Assembly (NCBI RefSeq): GCF_028009165.1
Contig: NC_079242.1
Location: 1,426,001-1,490,000, forward strand
DNA: 64,000 nucleotides
Direction of reading: 5' to 3'
Source: Akanthomyces muscarius
Taxonomy: Eukaryota; Ascomycota; Sordariomycetes; Hypocreales; Cordycipitaceae
Within the stretch, counting starts at the first letter, position 1. Every line of letters starts with the position of its first letter. This document shows positions 33,352-45,300 of this stretch, one piece after another. The notes below the pieces were generated by a model. That model made no database searches. It was not told where the DNA came from and saw nothing but the letters and a program-made list of their open reading frames with translations. The position numbers and the translations under genes are program-made.

Positions 33352-35754
33352 CTATTTCTTGACGCCACGTGCGCTCACTTCGCCCTTTTCACCAATGTTG
33401 AGGACCCTGCGACAGTCGGGGCAGTACCATTTGGTTGTGCGCGCAGGGATATCTGTGAGGTCAACACACTCTAGGTGAAACCACTCGTATTTACAATTCT
33501 GAACACGGTCGTTAGTCAAGTGCGCGAAACTACAGTATTGTCGCTTCGTAGCGCATACCTCGGAATTGTCGCATTGGATCATGGTACCAAAGCTGACTCC
33601 ATTGCAGATGCAGTACCGTGGCTCACTGGGATCGATGGGTTTCCCCTCGTCGTCCACCTCCTCCATCTCATACTCCATGTCAGTCTCAGTAGTGCCGATC
33701 TTGATCTTGCGAGCCTTCTTCTTGGGCGCGGCTTTCCGCTTGCCAACGGCGCTGTTACCGCCGCTGCTAGTGGTGCTTACTATGCCAGGAGCAGGACGTT
33801 TCGTGCGGCGCACCGGTGGCTTAGCCTCCGGCACTGGTGTGTTTCTCGTGGTGCTTGCTCGGCGCGGGCGGTCCGAAGCCAGGGTAGGCGGCTCTTGACT
33901 CATAGCCTTGCCCCGCGATCCAGGACGCCGATTTGGCTCTGCACCCGGTGTGAGCCCTCGCGACACTGATCGCCGAGGGCCTAGCTCAGGCTGTGGGGTT
34001 GCGAGTTGTGTCTTTTTAGCTTCCCGAGAAAGCATGTCTCGCACCGGTGGATAGACTGGCGTAATAGTATGTCTCTGTTCTGTTTTAGGAAGAGGCACAG
34101 GCGTTTGCGCCGGAGGCTTCACTGGTATTGAAGTAGTTATCGTAGGCGTGCTATGGTCTGCAGGTGATGCCGCAGACGCTGATCTGGTATATATGGGGAT
34201 TGGAACAGGTGTCTGTGTAGTCGGCGGAGGGGCACTGCTCGCAGGCGTAGCGACGCTTGAGGTGGCAGATGTTTCGTTATTGAAGCTCGGGTGCCTTGGT
34301 GGCAGCACGGGTGTCTCAATCTTTGTGCGCTTGGTGTTGCGTGGCGTCTCTGTGGGTACGGGCGTGGCTTTGTCGTCTTCGATATCGCCATCGCGCTTGC
34401 GCTTTGGCTGACTTCGTGAGCCTGACCGCGACTTACTGGCTTGCTGATTCCTTTCACCGCTGGATTTATCAGTTTGGAGGAACATTTGGGCAGCCTCCCG
34501 CATCTTCCGCTCCGATTCTTCCGCCTCTTCGGCGGCCTGCTTCGCCAAAGCCTCCCGCTTCAGCTTTTTAGCCTCGTTCAACTTCATTCCCTTGTTGCTA
34601 GTGGGGATATCGGTGGAATCGAGCAGATCAGCACTAATAGCGCCAGCGGGTAACTGCTGCGAGCCAGACTCGTCATCGGTCACCAGAGTTGGGACTTGCG
34701 CGTCGAATGTACGTCCTTCGTCCTCAGCCGTTTTCTTGGCCTCCCGGTAGGCTTCTGGTCCACGGCCGAGAGATTTGAGCTCTCTGGCAATCATGGTCTC
34801 ACTGGGAGCCCACGCAGCGTTCTTTTTCATGCGCTTTCTAAGCACAGCCAATTCGTACTGGGTAAGCTGTAGCCAGGGCGCATCCTTACTGCCAGCAACT
34901 GCGTTCTGTGGCGGAGGATTGAGCAAGGCAGCAGCATTCGCGGCAGCAGCGGCAGTCAGTGCTGCAGAAGGATATGAAAGTGATCGCACGGGCCGACTTA
35001 TAGTCTTTGGCACTCCTCTGCTGGTGATGAGCTTGATCTTGGGCGGGCCGGGTGTTCTGCGGTTGGTGGCCGCATCGGACTCTTCATCGGTGCTAATGTC
35101 GCTGTCGTCCGAGAAAGTATCGTATTCGATGTCGTACGGCGCGAGAACTTCGCCAGGAACCGTAATCCTGGGCACTCTGCGCCGACTAATCTTCTTGCCA
35201 TCCTCCCCGGTTGGGCGAGCCGTGATCTTGGCGCGGGTCATTTGCGGTGATTTGGCCTCTGCCGGGCTCTTTTCGTCTTCGGCGGGATAATTCTCCATCA
35301 TAGTCTGCAGCTTTTCGAGGAGGAGTTTGGCCTTGAAGTAATGGCGGTTCACGTTCTCGGACATGCGGACTGCCTCGGTATGCGCAAATGTGCGCGAATC
35401 GACAGCGTGCCTGATATGTTTTGAAATATCCGCACGAAGTTGAAGTGGTACCGGACGCTCACGTGCCGGTATCGAGGGCAACCGAGCCCATGCTGTGGTC
35501 AGGTCGTCAACTTTGAGGGAGGCTTGGTGGTACGTCTCGTCGAGCTTGCCGATGAGGGTGAGGGACCGGACAATGTCGGCCGGTAGGTACTCTGTAAAAT
35601 CGATAAAGTCGGTGACGGTGTTTTGCGCGTCCGGATCCGCGCGCGCCTCGAGCGAGCTTCGCAGCGATGCGACGGGCCCATCACTGATGCCGGAGGTGTC
35701 CTTTGGTGACACCACCTCGACCTTGGTGACGGGGGGCTTGTTTTCGTCCGCCAT
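33352..35754 (-). CDS. ING-family PHD-finger chromatin protein
   Basis: Histone-reader subunit of a deacetylase or acetyltransferase complex; large fungal members are relatives of yeast Pho23 or Yng1/2. Exons 35754-33559 and 33498-33352 give 780 residues. The ING domain is at about 45-155 ([58 protein letters not shown]). The middle (about 160-680) is a long disordered region with [15 protein letters not shown] basic stretches. The C-terminal C4HC3 PHD finger reads [20 protein letters not shown], then [12 protein letters not shown] and KWYCPDCRR, and should bind H3K4me3. The 60 nt intron (GTATGC donor, GACTAAC branch, TTCAG acceptor) lies inside the finger just before the fourth zinc ligand; it is a multiple of three and stop-free. 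Retention would insert 20 residues into the zinc site. Which ING complex it serves cannot be fixed by sequence alone. Confidence 0.9.
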   Translation of the reverse strand: MADENKPPVTKVEVVSPKDTSGISDGPVASLRSSLEARADPDAQNTVTDFIDFTEYLPADIVRSLTLIGKLDETYHQASLKVDDLTTAWARLPSIPARERPVPLQLRADISKHIRHAVDSRTFAHTEAVRMSENVNRHYFKAKLLLEKLQTMMENYPAEDEKSPAEAKSPQMTRAKITARPTGEDGKKISRRRVPRITVPGEVLAPYDIEYDTFSDDSDISTDEESDAATNRRTPGPPKIKLITSRGVPKTISRPVRSLSYPSAALTAAAAANAAALLNPPPQNAVAGSKDAPWLQLTQYELAVLRKRMKKNAAWAPSETMIARELKSLGRGPEAYREAKKTAEDEGRTFDAQVPTLVTDDESGSQQLPAGAISADLLDSTDIPTSNKGMKLNEAKKLKREALAKQAAEEAEESERKMREAAQMFLQTDKSSGERNQQASKSRSGSRSQPKRKRDGDIEDDKATPVPTETPRNTKRTKIETPVLPPRHPSFNNETSATSSVATPASSAPPPTTQTPVPIPIYTRSASAASPADHSTPTITTSIPVKPPAQTPVPLPKTEQRHTITPVYPPVRDMLSREAKKTQLATPQPELGPRRSVSRGLTPGAEPNRRPGSRGKAMSQEPPTLASDRPRRASTTRNTPVPEAKPPVRRTKRPAPGIVSTTSSGGNSAVGKRKAAPKKKARKIKIGTTETDMEYEMEEVDDEGKPIDPSEPRYCICNGVSFGTMIQCDNSEVCATKRQYCSFAHLTNDRVQNCKYEWFHLECVDLTDIPARTTKWYCPDCRRVLNIGEKGEVSARGVKK

Positions 35755-36641
35755 GGCCCTTGTGCGCGGCTACGAGACTCGCAGCGACGTCACGATACTT
35801 TGAGGCGCTTCAGGGTCCAGGAGATAGGATGCCATCTGCGTGTGTAGAATGGCTAAGAGTTGGTCTACGTTTGGTAGCTTGCCTCGCGAGTGGGCGTGCC
35901 TCGTCGCGTTGCAGCGCTGCCGTCTTGCCTTGAAGCTGAGTGGGTCCATCCTTCTGTCGCGCGCTCTGGCACCCTGGCTGTGGTTCTGGCCGCCATCGGC
36001 TTAGCTAATCACATTCTGCTCGAGGCGACATGGGACGACGTGAAATGTCAACTTCAAAAGACGGCGTTTAATATATCAACTATTTTTTTCGTCGCTCCAG
36101 ACATACTTGCTACCGATTGTAGTTTTCGGGGCGGGTCAACGCGCAGCCCGTGTGCGCTGCGCTGTAACATAGAGCTAAAGCTGGTGATGGTCATGATGCT
36201 GTAGAAGGAAAAGCGGACAAAGGCGAGGCAAGAAACGTAAAAGAGCAAACAATGCTTAAGTAAGAATGAGGCAGCTGGCTGACTCTGGGGCGTGAAACTA
36301 GCGAGTCTCGATGCACTGTACTGGTACCACTGTGAACTCGGTATTCAACGCGACCACCGGCAAGGCTACGACACAGTGGAGCGGCCGGCGTACAGTGTTC
36401 AACGCACTAACTTACCTAGTAGGTCCCCGAGCAAACTGAAATGGGGCGTGCCATCGCTTAATTACTTTCCGAGCCTTGTAGGGATGGATGGTGATCATAT
36501 TCACGGCTGTACATTGGCTTGCGCAAACCGTCAGATGGAAGTTTTACGAGTACTGATGATCCTGTCAAGTATAAATAGCTGTCAATCAGACCTCACTTGT
36601 CTCCGACACTAGATGGCACAGAAATACTACAAATATACAAG
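35755..36641. promoter_or_regulatory. Divergent promoter between the ING gene and the phosphotransferase gene; TATA box
   Basis: 887 bp, no gene supported. A canonical TATA element (TATAAATAG, 36570-36578, plus strand) sits about 70 bp upstream of the phosphotransferase start, which implies a short leader and an inducible-type promoter for that gene. The ING side has no comparable TATA, consistent with a housekeeping promoter. Confidence 0.55.
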
Positions 36642-38045
36642 ATGAATGTGAACCAGGTCGGCTATGACCGACGACTGGCCATGATTCAGACCATTTTAGG
36701 TGATTTCGGATTAAGGGTGAGCTGCACTTACAGGTCACCAATGATAGTCACTCCATTAGCTGACCTTTTGCTGCATAGTCCGAAGCTGTTACGCCAATAG
36801 CTTATTCACTGCAATTTCCATTCCCTTTTAACAATTTCATTTATAAAATCAATCTGCAGGAGCCAGCATTGGCCAAGCATTTTCCCGGCAGGCAGCCAGG
36901 AACTGCTCAAGCACCTGACACCGGCCTTTCTACCTTCATCATTCGTATGAGCAACTTGAAAGTGGCGGACTTGAATCACACAAACCGGGTGGAAAATGAA
37001 GTGGCATGCTCTGCTTTAGCGCGGGAGGCTCTGAATGCGGCCGGGCTCAACGGTCTCATTCCCAAGATTTACGCCTGGATACAGCCCAAGTCCTTGGAGG
37101 AGCCAGAAGAGGAGAATTTCGGATGGTCGATCTGCGAATTCAAGACTGGCAAGGACCTCGACACGGAATTTCCAAAATTGTCTACAGAAGACCAGCAGAG
37201 GGTGATCCTGCAGATTGCTGACATCTACGCCGCACTGCAAAAAGCTGTTATTCCACCCACTGCAGATAAATTTGGCGGCCTAGCTTTTGACAGCCATGGA
37301 AATATGGTTAGTGGCCAGACGGCCATGAGACAGGGTGGCCCTTGGGCGACCTTGTCCGACTTCTGGACAGAAAAGCTACGGGGTCTTCTTGACGGTGCCA
37401 AACCGACGTCTTTTCTCAAAACGTCGAGCGCTCGGCTGATTGAGCGCGTGGAGGAATTTCTCAGTGATGGTGGCCTGGCAGAAGTGCTTCGTGGTGTAGA
37501 CATCGCACAGCGCTGCCTCATCCATTCGGACTTCAGTGAGTAACCGCGACAATGCGTCAGACGGCCGATAACTGACACACTTCTTAGCGATGAACAACTT
37601 GCTATATGACAAAGAATCAAAAAAAGTCACTGCGTTGCTTGATTTCGACTTTGCTTCCATCAATCACCCTGTCGAAGAGCACTACTTTGCTAGCTTCAGT
37701 GACGTCGGCGGAGGACTGCGCGCCCTGTCCCCGGCCATGTATCCCTGCGTCATGTCGGACAATTTTGAGCAACAACCAGCGAATTTATCTGACAAGGACA
37801 AGAAAATCTGGGACAAAGCAAAATATTGGAATGCTGCGATTGCTGAAAGAAACGTCTTGAGGCCCAAGTCACTACCCGGCGTAGAGAAGATTGAGGCACT
37901 GCGACGCCTGGAAGAGTCGCTGAGCAAAATGCGCCAGGACAAGACTGCGTTACTGGAAAAGTACCCGGATATGGATGGCAAGCAGAGTGAGACGGGCCCT
38001 CTTGCCATTGTGCTACAGTTGTTGGACGCCCACCATCAGGTGTGA
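36642..38045 (+). CDS. Aminoglycoside phosphotransferase-fold (APH) small-molecule kinase
   Basis: Predicted 429-residue cytosolic kinase of a family expanded in filamentous fungi; substrates are mostly unknown and antibiotic resistance should not be assumed. Exons are 36642-36716, 36779-37535 and 37588-38045. Intron 1 (62 nt, GTGAGC, GCATAG) joins GDFGLR to SEAVTPIAYS; intron 2 (52 nt, GTGAGT, TCTTAG) joins HSDF to TMNNLLYD. Features are the N-lobe PFPFNNFIYKINL, the strand STFIIRMSN, RVENEVAC (helix C Glu), hinge-like GWSICEFKTG, the catalytic loop LIHSDFTMNNLLYD (Asp, Asn) and the metal-binding LLDFDFASINHP. All core catalytic residues appear intact. The ATG at 36642 follows a TATA box. 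The gene converges with the ABCG transporter, 346 bp away. Confidence 0.88.
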
Positions 38046-38391
38046 GAGTTGGACGAAGCGTGTAGGCGGACGTCGACCACGGTGTACTTTGGTCCACAAG
38101 AGCGATCACGAAAGTATAGTTTGCATGTAAGATATGGTTAGAACTTAGACATTTCTCTCTCTGGGCTAGTTATTATCCGTGAAAAGCGCATTCGCACCAA
38201 TGAGCTTTCGTGTTGAGGATCAAGTGGATGTTCAAAAAAAGGCGCTGCTCTCTTTTATAATTATTTTCTATCTTCTTGTTTTCCCTTATTCTTCTTGTTT
38301 TTCTTATACTTCTTAGTTTCTTGTTTTTCTCTCTCGGGCTCTCTTTGTATTGCTAACAACTATAGGCGTATTTTCTGCCCCCCTTGAGGAT
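38046..38391. other. Intergenic, convergent 3' flanks
   Basis: 346 bp with T-rich runs (38255-38340) between the phosphotransferase and the ABC transporter 3' ends. Likely terminators and 3' UTRs; nothing else seen. Confidence 0.5.
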
Positions 38392-41300
38392 TTATCGTCT
38401 AAGTCGATGGCCAAATACCAGACCAACGTATGCCACAAGGCGGTAAATTGTCCCGATGCCAACTAAAATCGCCATGTTTCGCCAAAGAAAATCCAGGTGG
38501 AAGCCAGTTGCTTTGGCAGCCAAGTCAACGCTGTAAAGGTATCGCAAGGGTTCTACCAACTGTCCAAAGTAAAGTTCAGCCAGCCAAGTACCAGGCGAAG
38601 CACGCCACAGCCATTCCATATGCCACTTTTTGGCGCTGGAGAGCGGCGGCGCCGACCCCGACAAAATACCAACGATCAAGCTGATCATGGTCGCAAGCAA
38701 CGGCGCATCCTCTCGACGGACAGCCATGCTGATGCAGCTGGCGAGGCCATAGATGCAGTAAAACTAAAATACATTCGCCAAAAATGCAATGCCCCAAGGG
38801 ATAATAGGTGTCGCGAGAAGCATGAGCGGCGTAGTAAAGTGCAAGCAGCCGAGGAGCATACGAGGAAAGACGGACAGATTTTTGGCAATGAAGTAGGCGA
38901 CGCGAGAATGGCCAGCTTCGGCCTCACGCTTGTGAAGCTGCAGCTCCTCCGAAAAAGTCTTGACACCGGGCGCACCAGAGACGAGACCGATGGCGATGGC
39001 GATGAGAAGAGCAAGCTGCGGTGCGGAAGCAAAATCTGTAGCAACAGAGAGCTGCTCAAAAGGAGAGTTATAGAGGCCTTTGAACATGACCCCATTTCTC
39101 GAGTTCATCGCCAATCCAAGTAAAAGGCCGGCCAGGCCGGCCAGACCCATCTCGGCGACGAAGGCGCCTTTCATGCGATACTGCTGCGTCATAGCTCTAC
39201 TCAGGCACAGCCACATCTGCTTCCACCGCGGAGCACCGCGCTGGACGAGAACTTGCTTGATGGACTTTTCGTTGTAGACTGAAGATGCTCTGTAGTTGTT
39301 GCCCTGCTGGCGCTGCGGCAGAGTTGTCATGTGGCTTGCCCAGTGAGCGATCAAGGCGTCCTTGGAAACATCGCCGCTCTTTTTGTAGTCGCGACCATTA
39401 CCGGTGATGATGTCGGTGATGACGTCGGCATAGTTGCTGTGCGGCGGGAATTGGAAACCAATGTTGCCGAAATACTGGCTGGCACCCATCTGAGTACCCT
39501 CGTAGATGATCTGGCCGTTGGCCAAAAGAATCAGATTGTCTAAAATTTCGAAAATTTCCACGCGCGGTTGATGAATTATAGTGATGACAGAGATGCCAAG
39601 GCGCGCCAGAGCTTTCAGCGTCTTCATGATGGAGGAAGCAGCAGTTGCGTCAAGGCCGCTGGTAGGCTCGTCGAGGAAAATAGCCATGGGCGCCGCGGCA
39701 AGCTCCATGCCGATGCTTACTCGCTTGCGCTGCCCACCAGAGAGAATAGGCTTTCCAATGCTACCCACGCGTGAGTCGCGGACGTGAGAGAGCTCCAAAC
39801 AATCAATGACGCATTCGACGTGGGACTTGATGTCCTCATCCTTCCAGTTCCGTGGCAGACGAATCCTTGCAGAGTGCAGGATGTTTTCGAACACAGTAAG
39901 CTCCGGCAGGACAATATCGTCCTGAGGGACGTACCCAATGAGCTTCTTATACCGGGAGATCTTGCTTGGCATCCCGTTGATAGTGACCATGCCACCAGTA
40001 TGAGTAGTCTTGCCCATCAGCACGTTGACAAATGTAGACTTGCCAGCTCCAGAGCCACCCATGACAGCAACTAGCGAGCCGACTTCGATCGAGCCAGTGA
40101 CATTCTGCAGAATAGGGCGAGGGCTACTCTTGGGATGGAAGCTAAGACCGTTGTATCCAAACGAAAGGCCGAAATCCTGTGCATCTGTTGCTCTGCGCAT
40201 TGAGTCGACAAATGCCTTGAGCTGCGGGTTAAGCTCAACCGAGTTGGCCGGCTTCGTCTCGGCCTCGCCAGTTTGTGAGTACATGTCAAAGACAGCCTGG
40301 AATCCATGCCATCCATCACGTCCTGGCATATATGTCGACCCCATGGGGATCATTTCCTGCTGTACGGCGTCATGCTCGTTCTCGTCATCCAGACGCTCGT
40401 ACTGCGCCATGCTAGCCTGCAGTGCACTCATGCCCTTTGTTTTTTCCAAAAAAGCGACGCCTCGGGCTGTTGACGTGCTGCGCAACCGCGACCGAAATCG
40501 CAGTAGCAAAACGCCAAGGAGGAGAAAAATATCCAAAATGATCATGATGGCGAGAGGAACAAAGTAGGTTTCCTTTTTCGAACCTTCAGGGCACCTGCTT
40601 CCGACTGCACAGGGAGTCGGGGTAGCGGCACCTGGTTGACAGTAGTGGCCTGCCGGGCAGAGCAATGTTGCCTTGCCATGCTTGTCAGGGGGGCAATACC
40701 AGCCTTCCTGGCAGACGACAGGCTCAAAATAGCCCATGGGGATGTTTGTGCCATTAAGCTTGCAAGTTGAACCCGCGAGTCTGCCCTCGAGACATTCTTT
40801 GACAGGAGGACAGAACACCGGAAGTGAATTCAGCGTATTGTTTTGACCTTTGAATGCTATTTAGCTTTTTGTGCTCAAAATATCAATAAATCTCGACTTA
40901 CAAAGAAAGCCCTCGGAGCAGCCGTTCTTCTGCCACGAGTCTGCATATTGAATCTTGAGCGGGACCGCGCCTGGCTGGAAGCAAGGCACGCCAGAGATTG
41001 GGTACTGGTTTGCAGCGATTTGTTCATTGGCTTCGTAAATTGATTGCGAAAATTTCGTATTGTTCTTGCCTGTGCATGCACCATTGTATACACCAAGGGG
41101 TTTCTTATCCTTTAAATCGACCAAATCCTTGGCGTTGTCGTCGAAAAACAGAGGCTTATCCGTGTCGGGTGGGTTGCTCGCGTCGCTGAATGACGTTGCC
41201 ACACTTTTGTTGCCATTCTTTGCGGGAAACCATTTGCCGTCGAGAGTTTTATAAGCTTTGGTCTGGTCGCCCACGCACTGCCATGCGACGGCATCTTTGC

Positions 41301-41454
41301 CCTGGTCAAGTTCAACCGACTGAAGAGCGCAAAAGCAGGCCTCAGTGTCGAGGAAGATTGGCCCTTGAAGTTCCGACAAAGGGAGAAACGGGTCTTGTGG
41401 TAGTTGATCCGCAGTAAACTCCCTGCTGAGGGAGGAATTGGCACCGTTGCTCAT
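38392..41454 (-). CDS. ADP1-like ABCG half-transporter, interrupted by an in-frame TAG
   Basis: ABC transporter of the ABCG/White type with a Cys-rich N-terminal domain, as in yeast Adp1. Exons 41454 (or further upstream)-40902 and 40847-38392, joined by a 54 nt intron (GTAAGT, CAAAG) that links GFLC to QNNTLNSLPVFC. The Cys-rich part includes CPAGHYCQPGAATPTPCAVG. A first membrane segment (VPLAIMIILDIFLLLGVLLL) is followed by the nucleotide-binding domain with Walker A GGSGAGKST, signature LSGGQRKRVSIG and Walker B FLDEPTSGLD, then the ABC2 membrane domain. At 38764-38766 a TAG splits the membrane domain (LANVF, stop, FYCIYGLASC); the same frame continues for 124 codons to 38392 with conserved-looking sequence. 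Without readthrough the protein loses its last membrane helices. No ATG upstream of 41454 is in frame, and a TATA box at 41569-41575 would put the RNA start near 41540, so a signal peptide is missing or lies in an unrecognised exon. Confidence 0.82.
38764..38766 (-). other. In-frame TAG within the ABCG membrane domain
   Basis: Amber codon flanked by coding sequence in the same frame on both sides (TTT TAG TTT). I tested nearby introns: donors GTATTT and GTATGC with acceptors TTTTAG, GCCAG and CATCAG give lengths of 9, 35, 44, 98, 124 or 133 nt. None except the implausible 9 nt keeps frame, so splicing does not explain it. Confidence 0.85.
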
Positions 41455-42386
41455 CCTCTCGCTCTGTTGTCGCGCCCGCCAGGTGGCAACGTGACTGACA
41501 TCAAACGGCGGACTTGATGACGACGAAAAATTATACCACAACTCGAAACGGTGAACTGGGTGTAGGGATTTTATAACCCCCCCTGATCACCCATGACTCC
41601 ATACGTCTCCCACAAAGCTAGAAGAAGAAGAAATGCCCATGGTTGGGATCGAGTGAGCCAACGAGCCTGACATGCCATGACTGAGCTCCATTAGTCTGTT
41701 CTCGTGAGACTTTAGCGCGGTGGTTGATCCATCTGCAGGGCGAAGCAGCCCGCAGAAAGAATGGGCATGAGGCGCTGTAGCCAAGGGGTGACAACAATCG
41801 ACATCAATGTTGCCTAGCAGGGAAGCTTTTGGACAGCACAAGGCTGAATTTTTGCCGCCAACTATGGCAATGAGCGGGAAGAGCTTCGCTGAAGGGCGTA
41901 GCGCTGCTAGGAGCTTGCCGCTCTTCTGGACTCGTGCGATGCCACACTGACAGCACAGCCTACTGAAAAGAAAACCGCAATGAGTTACAAGCAACCGGGT
42001 ATTTTTTCATGTGTTCGTTTACGCAAAAGAAATTTGGAATGATTGTTAAGATTTGCTCGAGCAACGAGTCCTGGGCTGGATGGCGGCTGTAAGCTGTGGA
42101 GCTGTGGCTGACGGCTAAAATGAAATTAATCTGAGCAGTTGTCACTTTAGGACTCTTCCGGAGCCATAGAAAAGTGTGATATTGTTATAGAATCACTTGG
42201 TGCTGCTGGTTTGTATACCAAATCAAACTGGGCAAAGTTTCGCACGCCCGGTGATGTCAAGTCTTGGTCAGAATTCATGGAATCAAAAGTGATGCAGACA
42301 CCCTAATCTGGAAATGTAGAGCTATTGTCACTAAAACACATGCACAGCCGGAGCCCTCGCTTCAGTACTGGTAAGAAACTCATTTG
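41455..42386. promoter_or_regulatory. Promoter region of the ABCG gene and 3' flank of the dehydrogenase-kinase gene
   Basis: 932 bp. The TATAAAA element at 41569-41575 (minus strand) is the likely core promoter of the ABCG gene. A frame open at 41587-41994 (minus) is Ser/Cys-rich, starts without an ATG and cannot be spliced in phase to the transporter with any good donor, so I do not treat it as the missing N-terminal exon. The right end holds the 3' UTR of the gene ending at 42387. Confidence 0.45.
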
Positions 42387-45300
42387 TTAAATAGCCCACG
42401 ATTCCACAATGTCAGCGAGCGTATCCTCGCTGCCCACATTCCCCGGAAACACGACATAAGGGACGGCTCGATGACGGCTCGTCTCCTCTGTGCACACCCA
42501 CAGAGGCACCCCTGGCGCTGCCTGCCCGAGCACCCGCGCCCGACGCATCCTCAAGCCTTTCGTGGCCGCGTCGGACGACGTGATGCCGCCCTTGGCGATA
42601 ATGTAGCGCGGTCGCACATTGATCTCTTCCATGAGCGTAACCAAGGCTTGAGCGACTCTGGAGCCAATGCTGAGCGAGCTGAGCGCGTCAGCGCCCTTGA
42701 CCAGCTCCCGCGAGGTCATGACCAGAACATCTTTGCCCGCAGCCAGTGTCTCGGATGCTTCTCTGGCAGCTTCTTTGACGAGAGCCCCGGCGGCCCCGAC
42801 GGAGCTTACGAGCTGGGCCACAGGCAGCTCAAGAACGTGCAGCTTGTCGCCCCTGCGCTCACGCAGCCGCTGAAGCTGAGCGGTGGTTTTGGGGACGTAG
42901 GAGCCTGCCAGGACGAGCCCGCCGGGCTGCACTCGGGCGGTTTTGTCGACGCCAAGATCCTCGAGTCTCAACGGTGGAATCGCCTTGATGGCGAGCCTGG
43001 ACGAGACAAAGGCGGCGCCTGTTCTGAACAGGTACCGTCGGCCATGCTGTTCCGCTTCGAGCAGACCTGCAACAAAGACGTGCATGTCTGAATCCACGAC
43101 AGCATTGACGACTATGACCAGATCAGGGCTACTGGGCACAGAAAGCAGCCTTTTCGCCACTGCTGAAGGGCCCCCGCAGCGAATGTCATCGATGCTAATG
43201 GACAGGAAGGTTTCCTCATCGAACCTCGAGCCGCATTTTTCGAGGACGTATTGGCGCAGATTCGAGTTTTTATAGCCAAACGTAGCATCTTGAGCAAAGG
43301 GTGTCTGGCTTACAGGCACCAGCACATCGCCCTCTTTGACGTAATGCACATCGTTAATGGTCAAGCGGCCACCTTGGGAGAAGAATGGAGTAAGCACCCA
43401 GCCATCAAATTGACCCAGAGCTTCCTCTACCGCTTCCGGCTCTTCTGGTAGATGCCCGCGGAGCGTAGAGTCGCCGCGTAGGACAATTTCAAATGTCTTG
43501 TTGGTCTTTGCGGCGGCTGCTTTCACGTTTGCGCAAATCTCCACGACGAGACGGCGAGCATCCGCAGATGGCAGCGCACGGGAGTTTGTCAGGATGAAGA
43601 ACCCCGCAGGGCCACTGCTGAATTCCTGCGCCAATGTCTCAGCATCCCAGACAGCGAGCACATTGATGTCGTGGCAGGTCTGTGTCCCCGTAGGGTCGTC
43701 ATCAAGAATAACTAGCGTCGGAACCTGTCCACCATCGACCACGCGTCGGATGGAGCTGAGCACATCTTCTGAATATTCCTCCGGAAGGGAACTTAACGTT
43801 TCAGCTGCCGCTAGTCTTGGTAGGTTCATATTTGATGTTTGTGTTGTCTTGGGCTGCGTGCTCGCGCTGCCCGAGACGGAGATGCCGGCCAGCTCCCAAA
43901 GTCGCACAACACCGGCATCGGATTCCTTTTCCCAGCCGTGCGCCGCACCGTTGAGATAGAGTGTATGCGCAGCGGAGGCGATTGGAGAGTAGAAGACGAG
44001 GCGCTTTGCTTCGTCGAGGACGATGCCCAGGTCTTTGACAAATATAGCTAGGGCGGAATGCGGAGTCCAGTCCGCATCGAGCATCTGACCTGCCCGATTC
44101 TCCAGCATCCAGCTCCATGCATCCGTCTGTATTAGGATATCGAATGCAACCCTGGTGTGCAATGACAAGCGTGCTGCGAATGCCATGGCTTCGGCTGCCG
44201 CAACGATATGCACGCCGGCCAAGAGCTGATTGACGAGCTTTACGGACGAGGCTGCACCTATGCCCCCCTGGACTGTGTGCAGGTTTGTGACTGGGCCAGT
44301 CATGGCCAGCAAGACGGATCTGCTCTTGGCAAGCGATGAATCCTCCCCAGAGCACATGATCTATTTCGAGCCATGGAGATTAGTCGCTGGAGAAGACGTT
44401 GGTGGTGCACACGAAGAACTTACGGCAAGTGTACCATTCGCAGCTCGCGCAACGCCGCCGCTTACGGGAGCATCCAGTAGAGATATCCCCCGGCCAAGGT
44501 TTTGCAATCTGGCTCCCAGTTTTCGAACAAAAGATGGCGGTACTGTTGAACTCAAAATGACTACAGTGTGGTCCGACAGCGCATCGGCTCCATTGCCCGG
44601 CCCAAATAGGATATCATCGGCTTGCGCCGCATTCTGGACCATCAGAATAACAACCGCGGAGGCGCTCATCGCATCAGCCGCGGAAGAGGCCCTCTGGGCC
44701 TTTGGGTTATTTGAGGCAAATTTATCGACCGCGTCAGCATTCATGTCGAAGCCGTTGACGGCGAATCCAGCCCGTAGGAGCGAGGCTGCCATTCCCTGGC
44801 CCATGGCCCCCAAGCCAACCATGCCGACGCTGGCAATCTCGCCAGGACTGCTGGTTGGGGTGAGCTCATTTGCAGTTGTTGATCTTCTGGTCGCTTGCTT
44901 GATGGCGTCTACATCACTAGGCATGTAGGCGCGAATGACAGCAGAATCGTCTTGTCCACCATGCCCCAAGGACGACGCCATGATGCACATCTGTTGGGCA
45001 GCAGAAGCGAGCGGCAGTGGAAAACGCAGGTCTCGCGTTTTAGCTACCGCATTGGCCTTTTTCGACTTATGTGAGAACAGCGAGACTGCATTATGAAAGG
45101 CAAGAGGGACATACCAACTTATCCGATGTTTGGAACAATGGAGTTTCGGGCACCCAATCCCCAGCAAGCATTTTCTTGGCCCTGGTCTCAAAAGCTGTAG
45201 AACTACCAGCAGCGTTGACAATAATGTCGTAAACCTGGTTGGTATTAAGTCCAGCCTTGGCTGCTAGGCCCATGGCCTCCGCCGCTGCAACAGTATGGAC

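Noticed and set aside
36642..38045. Aminoglycoside antibiotic-resistance gene
   Set aside because: The fold matches APH kinases, but this branch is a common fungal family of unknown small-molecule kinases; nothing here points to antibiotic substrates.
38764..38870. An intron that would remove the TAG in the ABCG gene
   Set aside because: All combinations of nearby GT donors and AG acceptors shift the frame or are only 9 nt long, there is no branch site, and splicing would delete a membrane helix.
41587..41994. Upstream minus-strand frame as the missing first exon of the ABCG transporter
   Set aside because: No ATG at its beginning, no hydrophobic signal peptide, and no donor in the phase needed for the acceptor before 41541.
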